Made by a program: the position numbers and the translations under genes
Assembly (NCBI GenBank): GCA_910586515.1
Contig: CAJUGL010000015.1
Coordinates: 32,217 to 60,540 of the forward strand
From: an uncultured Acetatifactor sp.
GTDB taxonomy: Bacteria; Bacillota; Clostridia; Lachnospirales; Lachnospiraceae
DNA: 28,324 bases
Direction of reading: 5' to 3'
The notes under the pieces: generated by a model
Told to the model about the DNA's origin: nothing
Databases searched by the model: none
What the model saw: only the letters and a program-made list of their open reading frames with translations
Shown: one piece after another, positions 1 to 7,243 of the stretch
Layout: the number at the start of each line of letters is the position of its first letter
Numbering within the stretch: position 1 is the first letter of the stretch

Positions 1-84
1 TTTCTTTTTTGATATCATTCGTTTCTTTTTTGATATCATTCGTTTCTTTTTTGATATCATTCATTTCTTTTTTGATATCATTCA
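1..84. repeat. 21-bp in-frame tandem repeat, at least 4 copies
   Basis: Four consecutive 21-bp units occupy 1-21, 22-42, 43-63 and 64-84, differing only in the last base of the unit (g or a). A degenerate fifth unit follows at 85-105, and the array may continue left of the window. The unit length is exactly seven codons, so copy-number change would lengthen or shorten the encoded coiled coil by one heptad without a frameshift. Confidence 0.9.
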
Positions 85-145
85 TTTCTGTTTTCATCTC
101 CTGCATTTCAGCTAAGAGCAAATCTAATTTTTCGCTGTCTGTCAT
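1..145 (-). CDS. Small coiled-coil repeat protein, 5' part (runs off left edge)
   Basis: Open reading frame on the minus strand starting with ATG at 145-143 and still open at base 1. A strong ribosome binding site (AGGAGG, plus-strand cctcct at 155-160) sits 9 bases before the start. The visible 48 residues begin MTDSEKLDLLLAEMQEMKTE and then repeat a seven-residue unit of the type MNDIKKE/TNDIKKE, a charged heptad pattern expected to form an amphipathic coiled coil. There is no signal peptide or membrane segment in the visible part. Similar short heptad-repeat proteins are common and mostly unassigned in clostridia. I do not recognise a specific family and assign no function. The gene is divergent from ychF. 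Confidence 0.72.
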   Translation of the reverse strand, partial: MTDSEKLDLLLAEMQEMKTEMNDIKKEMNDIKKETNDIKKETNDIKKE

Positions 146-168
146 ACTCGTATACCTCCTGTGTAATG

Positions 169-197
169 AGTATACCACATTCAGGATACACGGTCCA
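169..197 (-). promoter_or_regulatory. Probable promoter of the coiled-coil gene
   Basis: On the minus strand a TGG-TATACT extended -10 (plus 169-177) lies 17 bp from TGGACC (plus 192-197), a 4/6 match to TTGACA. Transcription would start near 162, just upstream of the AGGAGG site, giving a very short leader. Confidence 0.5.
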
Positions 198-256
198 CTC
201 AATTTTTAAAGTGGTTTGAGTCAAATAGAATGAGTCAAACAAATTGAATTTTGTTG

Positions 257-285
257 TTTCAAAAAGATAGATGATATGGTATAAT
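257..285 (+). promoter_or_regulatory. Probable ychF promoter P1
   Basis: A perfect TATAAT (280-285) preceded by TGG makes an extended -10. The -35 is weak: TTTCAA at 257-262 with 17-bp spacing. A start near 292 would give a leader of about 150 nt before ychF. Confidence 0.5.
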
Positions 286-342
286 ATGACCATATTCCCG
301 GCATGAAACGGCCGGATGGCCATCATGTGCGTTGCTGTGCAC

Positions 343-352
343 ATGGTATAAT
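343..352 (+). promoter_or_regulatory. Possible second ychF promoter (extended -10)
   Basis: The ten bases ATGGTATAAT at 343-352 repeat exactly the extended -10 of the upstream candidate at 276-285. No good -35 is present (324-329 is CATGTG). A start near 359 would leave about 85 nt of leader. Confidence 0.4.
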
Positions 353-443
353 ACCTAAGCGAAGTATCATATTGTGCTGTAAAAATATAGAAAAAGGCGG
401 AAACCCTTTAATATAAAGGTTTTCAAGGAGGATATAGACAGAA

Positions 444-1541
444 ATGAAATTAGGAATCGTCGGTTTACCGAATGTAGGAAAGAGCACATTATTTAATTCT
501 CTTACAAAAGCAGGCGCGGAGTCTGCCAATTATCCGTTTTGCACCATTGATCCCAATGTCGGGATAGTTGCGGTGCCTGACGAGAGGCTGAAGCTGCTGG
601 GGGACATGTACAGTTCGAAAAAAGTGACGCCTGCCGTAATCGAATTTGTGGACATTGCAGGGCTGGTGAAAGGTGCCTCCAAGGGCGAGGGACTGGGCAA
701 TCAGTTTTTGAGCAATATTCGGGAAGTGGATGCCATAGTGCATGTGGTCAGGTGTTTTGAGGACACCAATGTGATCCATGTGGACGGAAGCGTGGATCCT
801 CTGCGGGATATAGAGACTATCAATCTGGAGCTGATCTTTTCGGATCTGGAAGTGCTGGAGAGAAGGATATCCAAGGTGGTGAAGACGGCCAGAATGGACA
901 AGACCGCTGCCAAAGAGCTGGAACTGCTGGAGCGGATTAAGGCGCATCTGGAGAGCGGGAAGCCGGTCAAGACAATGGAAGTTGCGGAGGAGGAAGAGCT
1001 GGCTCTGCTTGGGAGCTACAGCCTTCTGACTTATAAGCCTGTCATCTATGCGGCCAATGTGGCGGAGGGGGATCTTGCGGATGACGGCGCATCCAATTCC
1101 GGAGTAGAACGGGTCAGGCAGTTTGCGGGGGAGGAGGGCAGCGAGGTATTTGTTATCTGCGCCCAGATCGAGCAGGAGATAGCGGAGCTGGATGAAGACG
1201 AGAAAGCCATGTTTTTAGAGGATCTCGGACTGGCGGAGTCTGGTCTGGAGAAACTGATCAAGGCAAGTTATCATATTCTGGGGCTGATGAGTTTTCTGAC
1301 GGCAGGCGAAGACGAGACCAGAGCATGGACGATTCGGATAGGCACCAGGGCGCCTCAGGCTGCAGGCAAGATTCATTCAGATTTCGAGAGGGGATTTATC
1401 AAGGCAGAAGTGGTCAATTACCGTGATTTGCTGGAGTATGGCTCTCTGTCCGCCGCCCGGGAGAAGGGGCTGGTAGGCATTGAGGGCAAGGACTATGTGG
1501 TCAGAGACGGCGATGTGATTCTTTTCCGTTTTAATGTATAA
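444..1541 (+). CDS. ychF: Redox-regulated/ribosome-associated ATPase YchF (OLA1 family)
   Basis: Obg-related P-loop NTPase of 365 aa, the usual YchF length. The G1 loop GLPNVGKST is at residues 7-15, and the switch/G3 region DIAGLVKGASKGEG follows near 69-82. The nucleotide-specificity motif is NVAE at 205-208 rather than NKxD, the change that makes the family prefer ATP over GTP. The C-terminal TGS domain contains the family-typical FERGFIKAEV stretch. The protein is cytosolic and in other bacteria associates with ribosomes. The AAGGAGG at 425-431 is 12 bases before the ATG, slightly long. Downstream lgt is 95 bp away on the same strand and could be cotranscribed up to the terminator at 2551. 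I am very sure of the family; the physiological role is general housekeeping. Confidence 0.97.
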   Translation: MKLGIVGLPNVGKSTLFNSLTKAGAESANYPFCTIDPNVGIVAVPDERLKLLGDMYSSKKVTPAVIEFVDIAGLVKGASKGEGLGNQFLSNIREVDAIVHVVRCFEDTNVIHVDGSVDPLRDIETINLELIFSDLEVLERRISKVVKTARMDKTAAKELELLERIKAHLESGKPVKTMEVAEEEELALLGSYSLLTYKPVIYAANVAEGDLADDGASNSGVERVRQFAGEEGSEVFVICAQIEQEIAELDEDEKAMFLEDLGLAESGLEKLIKASYHILGLMSFLTAGEDETRAWTIRIGTRAPQAAGKIHSDFERGFIKAEVVNYRDLLEYGSLSAAREKGLVGIEGKDYVVRDGDVILFRFNV

Positions 1542-1636
1542 CAGAACAATAACCGGGAACTCAGAGGGGCAGTGTGTGGGAAACGGGGCTGACAGATAGA
1601 GATCTGCTGTGAAAACGGCTGAAGGAGAGATTGAGG

Positions 1637-2500
1637 ATGAATGCAGGTGATATTGCTTTTCCGAATTTGGGAATTTATCTGAAGGACGTGCCCAAATCCT
1701 TCAGTGTATTTGGATTTGAGATTGCCTTTTACGGCCTTTTGATCGGGCTGGGGGTGTTGTCGGGTATTATGATGGCTGCTCATGTGGCGAAAGTGACGGG
1801 GCAGAATCCGGATGAATATTGGGATTTTGCCATCTATGCGGTTATTTTTTCCATCATCGGCGCCCGGATATATTATGTTGTATTTGCGTGGGATTTTTAT
1901 AAGAATGATCTGCTGGCCGTTTTCCGCCTGAGGAACGGAGGGCTGGCTATATACGGAGGGGTCATTGCCGGCTTTATCACGTTGTTCGTCTATTGTCGGA
2001 TAAAGAAGAAAAATCCTCTGCTGATGGGGGATACCGTTATGCCGGGACTGATTCTGGGGCAGGCTGTGGGACGTTGGGGGAATTTTATGAACCGGGAGGT
2101 ATTCGGGGAATATTATGAGGGTCTCTTTGCCATGCGGCTGCCTGTGGAGGCGGTACGGTTCAGAGATATATCGGAGAATATAGCGGCTCATATTCCGGAG
2201 GGGGCAAATTATATCAGCGTGCATCCGACTTTTCTGTACGAGAGCGTATGGAATCTGCTGGTGTTAGTCGTGCTGCTCTTTTTCCGGAAGCATAAAAAGT
2301 TTGACGGAGAAATCTGTCTGCTCTACCTGGGCGGGTACGGACTGGGACGTTTTATCATTGAGGGAATCCGCACGGATACTCTTTTTATTCCCGGCACTTC
2401 GGTTCCGGTGTCCCAGGTGCTTGCTTTGCTGATGATTATTTTTGCGCTGGGGACGGACATTGCGGTCCGACTCAGGAAACGTCATAAGCCTACGGCCTGA
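1637..2500 (+). CDS. lgt: Prolipoprotein diacylglyceryl transferase Lgt
   Basis: Integral membrane enzyme that moves diacylglycerol from phosphatidylglycerol to the lipobox cysteine of prolipoproteins. About seven hydrophobic segments are visible in 287 aa. Family landmarks are RNGGLAIYGG (99-108), the Lgt signature GRWGNFMNRE starting at 145 with Arg146, HPTFLYE (196-202), and the late GRFIIEGIRTD with Arg238, Glu242 and Arg245. I chose the ATG at 1637 because GAAGGAGA (1621-1628) is correctly spaced for it; an in-frame TTG at 1631 lies too close to the same site. It is the last gene before the terminator at 2551. Confidence 0.96.
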   Translation: MNAGDIAFPNLGIYLKDVPKSFSVFGFEIAFYGLLIGLGVLSGIMMAAHVAKVTGQNPDEYWDFAIYAVIFSIIGARIYYVVFAWDFYKNDLLAVFRLRNGGLAIYGGVIAGFITLFVYCRIKKKNPLLMGDTVMPGLILGQAVGRWGNFMNREVFGEYYEGLFAMRLPVEAVRFRDISENIAAHIPEGANYISVHPTFLYESVWNLLVLVVLLFFRKHKKFDGEICLLYLGGYGLGRFIIEGIRTDTLFIPGTSVPVSQVLALLMIIFALGTDIAVRLRKRHKPTA

Positions 2501-2550
2501 TACGGCCGGAGGAGGGGAACGGCGGTCGGGAAAGCTATTCCGCGGTATGA

Positions 2551-2579
2551 AAACAGCTCTGTTTCAGGGCTGTTTTTTT
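2551..2579 (+). terminator. Intrinsic terminator after lgt
   Basis: A 9-bp stem (2553-2561 with 2565-2573, one G-T pair) closes a TTT loop and is followed by seven T residues (2573-2579). It separates ychF-lgt from the dcw cluster. Confidence 0.9.
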
Positions 2580-2580
2580 G

Positions 2581-2809
2581 ATGCATAAAAACGACTTATT
2601 TGTTTATACATAAATGCATAAGCTTAATTCCGAAATGTGCGAAATTGGATACATAAAAAATTTTTTAAGAAATTATTTATAAATTCTTAATCTGTATTTT
2701 GCGGTAATATCTATTTAAAAACACTATATATTGTGGTTTTGGCAAAGAAAACAGGATATTGGATGAAGGCACGGATTTGCGGGATAAAGCGGGCGTACAA
2801 ATTTTCGGC
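2581..2809. other. AT-rich intergenic stretch with short repeats
   Basis: No gene is seen here. The DNA is clearly more AT-rich than its surroundings. ATGCATAA occurs at 2581-2588 and again at 2614-2621. AAAAAATTTTTT is at 2655-2666, and TTAAGAA (2665-2671) faces TTCTTAA (2684-2690) across a 12-base gap. No known riboswitch or RNA was recognised. It could hold regulator sites or an intrinsically bent region upstream of the dcw promoter. Confidence 0.4.
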
Positions 2810-2838
2810 TTGTCAAATGGGCGGATTTATATTAAAAT
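2810..2838 (+). promoter_or_regulatory. Probable main promoter of the dcw cluster (PmraZ)
   Basis: TTGTCA (2810-2815, 5/6) and TAAAAT (2833-2838, 5/6) are separated by exactly 17 bp. Transcription would begin around 2845, immediately before the MraZ-box-like repeats. TTGACA at 2842-2847 is a second perfect -35, but its best -10 (TCAAAT, 2866-2871, 18 bp away) is poorer. Confidence 0.65.
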
Positions 2839-2846
2839 CAATTGAC

Positions 2847-2886
2847 AAGTGGGATAAATATGGCATCAAATACCAAAAAGTGGGAT
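2847..2886 (+). promoter_or_regulatory. Candidate MraZ operator repeats
   Basis: GTGGGAT occurs at 2849-2855 and 2880-2886, each preceded by AA or AAA, matching the AAAGTGKSW-type MraZ box described for MraZ in other bacteria. Between them ATGGCAT (2860-2866) is a 5/7 match and 2870-2876 is a very weak one. Start-to-start spacing is therefore about 11, 10 and 10 bp, one helical turn each. They lie just downstream of the -10 and upstream of mraZ, the usual place for MraZ autoregulation. Confidence 0.55.
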
Positions 2887-2960
2887 GAAAAACCACAGAG
2901 GACCGGTAAGAGGATGGTATGAATTTGGCGCCTGACCACTTTGGACTGGTGGTGATAGCT

Positions 2961-3392
2961 TTGTTCATGGGCAGATACAATCATACAATCGACCCGAAAG
3001 GCAGGTTGAGCATTCCGTCCAAGTACCGGGAAATCCTGGGAGATGAATTTGTGGTTTCCAGGGGAATGGATGGGTGTTTATTTGTGTATGCCGATGAGGA
3101 GTGGAAAGTATTTGAGGCAAAGCTGGCATCGCTGCCGTTGATTAACCAGGAGGCAAGGCAGTTCGCGAGATTTTTTCTGTCGGGCGCCCAGTACGTGACT
3201 GTGGACAAGCAGGGACGCATCCTGATGCCTCAGGACTTAAGAGAATTTGCCGGGCTGGAGAAGGATGTGGTCCTGGCCGGCACGGGGAGCCGTATCGAGA
3301 TATGGAGCCTTGAGAAGTGGAATGCGAACAGCAGTCAGGTGGATATCAACGCGATATCCCAGAATATGGTGGGCCTGGGCCTGACGATTTAA
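2961..3392 (+). CDS. mraZ: Transcriptional regulator MraZ
   Basis: First gene of the dcw cluster, a DNA-binding protein of the AbrB/SpoVT-like swapped-hairpin type that autoregulates the cluster. Two related half-domains are visible: FMGRYNHTIDPKGRLSIP near the N-terminus and VTVDKQGRILMPQDLREF about 75 residues later, each carrying the DxxxR motif (DPKGR, DKQGR). I chose the TTG at 2961 because it gives the family N-terminus (M)FMGRYxHTID and exactly 143 aa. It is also preceded by GGTGGTGAT (2949-2957), close to the ideal anti-16S sequence. An ATG at 2919 with GAGGA before it would add 14 residues that do not look like MraZ; ATG 2967 is a third option. rsmH follows after 44 bp. Confidence 0.95.
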   Translation: MFMGRYNHTIDPKGRLSIPSKYREILGDEFVVSRGMDGCLFVYADEEWKVFEAKLASLPLINQEARQFARFFLSGAQYVTVDKQGRILMPQDLREFAGLEKDVVLAGTGSRIEIWSLEKWNANSSQVDINAISQNMVGLGLTI

Positions 3393-3436
3393 CAGGAGTT
3401 CCGCGCCGCGGGAAGAGAGGGGAAGGTGCCTGAGGA

Positions 3437-4402
3437 ATGGACGATAAAGAGTTTATGGAATTCAAGCATGATTCCGTGCTTCTGGCGGAAGTTTTGGAAC
3501 AGCTTGTCATAAAGCCGAACGGCATCTATGTAGACGGTACGCTGGGAGGAGGCGGACATGCCTTTGAGGTGTGCAGGCGGCTGGAGAAAGGGCATTTGTA
3601 TGGAATTGATCAGGATGAGGCTGCAATCCGTGCGGCAGGGGAGCGCCTTGCTTCTTTCGGGGAGCAGGTGACGATACGCAGGGAAAATTACTGCAATCTG
3701 AGAACGGCGCTTGAGGCGGAAGGTGTTGGCGGAGTGGATGGGATCCTGTTGGATCTGGGAGTTTCTTCTTACCAGTTCGACAACAGTGAAAGAGGGTTTT
3801 CCTACCGATTTGATGCTCCTCTTGATATGCGCATGGACAGAAGGCAGGGGCTGACTGCCAGAGATATTGTAAACAATTATTCCGAGGATGATCTGCGCCG
3901 CATTATACGGGATTACGGGGAAGATCGTTTCGCCGGAAATATTGCAAGGTACATTGTCAGGAAAAGGGAGGAAAAGCCTATAGAGACGACTTTTGAGCTT
4001 AACGAGGTAATCAGGGCGGCCATTCCGGCGAAGATGAGACGGGACGGGCATCCCTCAAAGAGGACATTTCAGGCGATCCGCATTGAGTGCAACAGGGAAT
4101 TGGACGTACTGAAAAACTCATTGGATGATTTTATCGATATGCTGAATCCGGGAGGACGGTTATGCGTTATTACGTTTCACTCGCTGGAGGACCGCATTGT
4201 GAAGACCGCGTTCAGAAAAAATGAGTCTCCCTGTACCTGCCCGCCGGAATTTCCGGTGTGCGTGTGCGGAAAGGTATCCAGAGGAACCGTGGTGACGAAG
4301 AAACCCATTCTTCCGGGAGAGAAGGAACTTGCGGAAAACAGCCGTTCCAGAAGTGCGAAGCTGAGAACTTTCGAAAGAGGACCGATAACGAAATTTGACT
4401 AA
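3437..4402 (+). CDS. rsmH: 16S rRNA m4C1402 methyltransferase RsmH
   Basis: S-adenosylmethionine-dependent enzyme that N4-methylates C1402 in the decoding centre of 16S rRNA (formerly MraW). It has 321 aa. The SAM-binding loop GTLGGGGHA is at 34-42, with DQDEAA following. The family blocks GILLDLGVSSYQFD, FSYRFDAPLDMRM, KRTFQAIRIECN and ITFHSLEDRIVK are all intact. A cysteine-rich stretch (CTCPPEFPVCVCG) near residues 262-274 is typical of the C-terminal part. Start at ATG 3437 with purine-rich GGGGAAGGTG about 10 bases upstream. It belongs to the mraZ operon. Confidence 0.97.
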   Translation: MDDKEFMEFKHDSVLLAEVLEQLVIKPNGIYVDGTLGGGGHAFEVCRRLEKGHLYGIDQDEAAIRAAGERLASFGEQVTIRRENYCNLRTALEAEGVGGVDGILLDLGVSSYQFDNSERGFSYRFDAPLDMRMDRRQGLTARDIVNNYSEDDLRRIIRDYGEDRFAGNIARYIVRKREEKPIETTFELNEVIRAAIPAKMRRDGHPSKRTFQAIRIECNRELDVLKNSLDDFIDMLNPGGRLCVITFHSLEDRIVKTAFRKNESPCTCPPEFPVCVCGKVSRGTVVTKKPILPGEKELAENSRSRSAKLRTFERGPITKFD

Positions 4403-4418
4403 GAAAGCAGGGGTTAAT

Positions 4419-4916
4419 ATGAGCCGGAACAGGAAAAATCAGGCTACATATGATGACAACAGGGCAGTACGATACAGCGAGTATGTCTACGGAAATGCAG
4501 CACGCGCTCTGGAGCCGGAGAGGCGCAGAGAGAATACGGAAGAAGTACCGGTCAGGAAGCCTCATCATGAGGTGCGCAAGAATCGTGACAAAGCCAGGTA
4601 TATGAATGCCGGGTATGTGGTTTTTCTGGTTACGGCGCTGTGCGCCGCGGCGTTTATTCTGGTGAATTACATTCAGCTGCAGTCTCAGCTGACGAACATG
4701 ACCAAGAGTGTCGCCGCTAAAAAGAGTGAGCTGAATTACATGAGCATTGCCAATGATGAAGAGTATAATCGAATTATCAGCAGCATTAATCTCGAAGAAA
4801 TCCAAAGAATTGCCGTGTCGGAATTGGGGATGGTATATGCGGGCGAAGGGCAGATTATAGAGTACGAGAATAAGAGCAGCGACTATATGCGGCAAGTGAC
4901 GGACAAGAATCAGTAG
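4419..4916 (+). CDS. ftsL: Cell division protein FtsL-like, septum-associated bitopic membrane protein
   Basis: The 165-aa protein has a long basic, charged cytoplasmic N-terminus (1-60), one membrane segment (about 62-84) and an extracytoplasmic helical part (about 85-130) predicted as coiled coil. This is the FtsL/DivIC layout. In the divisome FtsL links FtsQ/DivIB and DivIC to FtsW and FtsI. Sequence is poorly conserved in this family, so the call rests on topology and position between rsmH and the PBPs. I chose ATG 4419 with AGGGG just upstream; an in-frame TTG at 4395 overlaps the rsmH end and has no ribosome binding site. Confidence 0.85.
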   Translation: MSRNRKNQATYDDNRAVRYSEYVYGNAARALEPERRRENTEEVPVRKPHHEVRKNRDKARYMNAGYVVFLVTALCAAAFILVNYIQLQSQLTNMTKSVAAKKSELNYMSIANDEEYNRIISSINLEEIQRIAVSELGMVYAGEGQIIEYENKSSDYMRQVTDKNQ

Positions 4917-4925
4917 AGGTGTGGT

Positions 4926-7169
4926 GTGAAGGCTGGAAAGAGTGATAGATTTTCCATAAAAATGCAGAAAAAGCTTCTGGTACTGTATGCTTTCGTACTG
5001 CTGGCCTTTGGGGTGCTGAGCGGCCGCCTGGTGTGGATTATCAGAAAGAATGAGACGAATTACCAGAAACAGGTATTATCCCAGCAGAGCTACGCCTCTT
5101 CCACAATTCCCTACCGCAGGGGCAATATAGTGGATACCAGGGGAACAATGCTGGCCACCTGCGAGAAGGTGTACAATCTGGTTATTGACGCGAAAGTGAT
5201 GACCAGCCAGGTAAAGGGAGAGGAAATTTACCTGGAGCCTACACTGGCGGCTCTGGGCGAGCATTTCGAACTGGATATGGCAAAGATTAGGGAATATGTC
5301 AACACAAACAGGAACTCCTCCTGGTATGTGCCGCTGAAGCGTCTCAGCTACGAGCAGATCAGGGGATTTCAGGAAGCGATGCTTGAGAAGGATTCCCGGA
5401 TCAAGGGCGTCTGGTTTGAGGAAGAGTATAAACGAGTCTATCCTTACGGTGCTCTGGCGGCGGACCTCATTGGATTTACCAGCACCGACAATCAGGGCAG
5501 CTATGGGCTGGAGGAATATTACGACGATATTTTAAACGGGATAAACGGCAGGGAATACGGTTATCTGAACGATGATCTGGCGCTGGAACGCACGGTGAAA
5601 GCGGCGGTGGACGGCTACAATATTCATTGTACGATAGATGCAAATCTCCAGATGATCGTGGAAAAGCATCTCAAGAAGTTTAACGAGGAAAATAAAGATC
5701 AGGCGCATCCGGGGAACGGGGCGGAAAATGTGGGATGTGTGATCATGGAGGTGAATACGGGAGAAGTTCTGGCCATGGCCAGTTATCCCACCTACGATTT
5801 AAACGAGCCGCGTAATACACAGGCGCTGGTCGGTTCCTATATGGTTGAACAGATTACCAATCCCAACGGCTATTTTGAGATTAAAAAAACGGACACAGTC
5901 ATCAGCGAAGAAACTGCGTCCGCCATGGATGATAATCAGATGTATGTGAATCTGAATTATCTGTGGAAGAATTTCTGCATTACCGAGACCTATGAGCCGG
6001 GTTCCACCGCAAAGCCTTTTACGGTGGCAGGCGCTCTGGAACAGGGGGTCATTTCACCGGATACAAGTCTGCAGTGCACGGGACTTCTGCATATCGGAGA
6101 TTATGACATCAAATGCCATGGAGGGGCTCACGGATGGATGACGCTGGAACAGGCCATTGCCAAGTCCTGCAATGTATGCATGATGCGGATAGGGCAGTTG
6201 ATGGGAGCGGAAAGTTTCTGCAGGTTCCAGCATATATTTAATTTCGGGCTGAAGACCAACATTGATCTGGCGGGGGAGGCAAGGACCGCAAGCCTGATCT
6301 ATCAGGCGGACGATATGGGTCCCACAGACCTGGCTACCAACAGTTTCGGACAGAACTTCAACGTGACCATGATAGAGATGATAACGGGATTTTGTTCACT
6401 GGTAAACGGCGGATACTATTATGAACCTCATGTAGTGGACCGAATTACCAACGCCAGCGGAGCCACGGTAAAAAATATTGAGCCGAGGATATTGAAGCAG
6501 ACCGTTTCCGAGTCCACATCCGAGCTGATTAAAAAGTATTGCAAAGCGGTAGTGGAAGTGGGGACAGGGACCACGGCAAAACCGCCCGGATATTCCCTGG
6601 GGGGCAAGACGGGGACTGCGGAGACGATCGATCCTGTGACCAATAAGCGTTCAAAGGAAGAGTACGTTGTGTCTTTTATCGGCTGCGTTCCGGCGGAGGA
6701 TCCGGAGATCGCCATCTATGTGGTGGTGGACAGAGTAAACGCAGCCAAGCAGGATAACGCCAGATATGCCACCAAGCTGGTAAGGAGTATTCTGATGGAG
6801 AGTCTGCCGTACCTGAATATCTTTATGACGGAGCCATTGACCGAGGCGGAGAAGGCGGAGCTGGACGCGCTGCAGCTGGAGATTAAGAATCAGTATACGC
6901 AGACGCCTGAAGGGGAGGAACCCGATGCGTCAGGAGAAGGAGGAGAGCCGGAGGCGGGCGGAGAAGACAGTCCGGAGGACGGTGGAGAGGGTACTTTTGA
7001 GGGCGCGGGGGTACAGAATGCGCCCTGGATGGAATATCCCATAGATCCGGAGACGGGATATCGCGTGGGGCCTGACCAGAGGTATTATGATCCGGAGACG
7101 GGCATACCCGTGGAAGGGGCAGAGAGCGTGCCTAATGTGGATATTCCGGTGAATCCGAATCTTACCTGA
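4926..7169 (+). CDS. ftsI: Class B penicillin-binding protein, FtsI/PBP2B type
   Basis: DD-transpeptidase for septal peptidoglycan, 747 aa. One membrane anchor lies at about 17-39, followed by the PBP dimerisation domain (TIPYRRGNIVDTRGTMLATC region). The transpeptidase domain has all three motifs: Ser360-T-A-Lys363, Ser414-Cys-Asn416 and Lys561-Thr-Gly563. No PASTA domain is evident. A C-terminal extension of roughly 110 residues is rich in Glu, Gly, Pro and Asp and ends with two DPETG-containing units. The start is GTG 4926 with GAGGTG close upstream; GTG 4921 is out of frame. A second class B PBP follows directly. Which of the two is the vegetative FtsI and which a SpoVD-like sporulation enzyme cannot be fixed from sequence alone; order suggests this one is FtsI. 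Confidence 0.88.
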   Translation: MKAGKSDRFSIKMQKKLLVLYAFVLLAFGVLSGRLVWIIRKNETNYQKQVLSQQSYASSTIPYRRGNIVDTRGTMLATCEKVYNLVIDAKVMTSQVKGEEIYLEPTLAALGEHFELDMAKIREYVNTNRNSSWYVPLKRLSYEQIRGFQEAMLEKDSRIKGVWFEEEYKRVYPYGALAADLIGFTSTDNQGSYGLEEYYDDILNGINGREYGYLNDDLALERTVKAAVDGYNIHCTIDANLQMIVEKHLKKFNEENKDQAHPGNGAENVGCVIMEVNTGEVLAMASYPTYDLNEPRNTQALVGSYMVEQITNPNGYFEIKKTDTVISEETASAMDDNQMYVNLNYLWKNFCITETYEPGSTAKPFTVAGALEQGVISPDTSLQCTGLLHIGDYDIKCHGGAHGWMTLEQAIAKSCNVCMMRIGQLMGAESFCRFQHIFNFGLKTNIDLAGEARTASLIYQADDMGPTDLATNSFGQNFNVTMIEMITGFCSLVNGGYYYEPHVVDRITNASGATVKNIEPRILKQTVSESTSELIKKYCKAVVEVGTGTTAKPPGYSLGGKTGTAETIDPVTNKRSKEEYVVSFIGCVPAEDPEIAIYVVVDRVNAAKQDNARYATKLVRSILMESLPYLNIFMTEPLTEAEKAELDALQLEIKNQYTQTPEGEEPDASGEGGEPEAGGEDSPEDGGEGTFEGAGVQNAPWMEYPIDPETGYRVGPDQRYYDPETGIPVEGAESVPNVDIPVNPNLT

Positions 7170-7243
7170 AAAATAGCCGGAGTATTCATAACCTTGGAAG
7201 AGCGGGAATAAAGTATATCAATACCTGTTTGACGAGGAATGAA

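Noticed and set aside
1..105. Tandem repeats as a possible CRISPR array
   Set aside because: The 21-bp units are directly abutting with no spacers and encode heptads in frame, so they are a coding tandem repeat.
1493..2224. 243-codon minus-strand frame antisense to lgt
   Set aside because: Shadow of lgt; the translation has no recognisable domain and the sense gene has complete family motifs.
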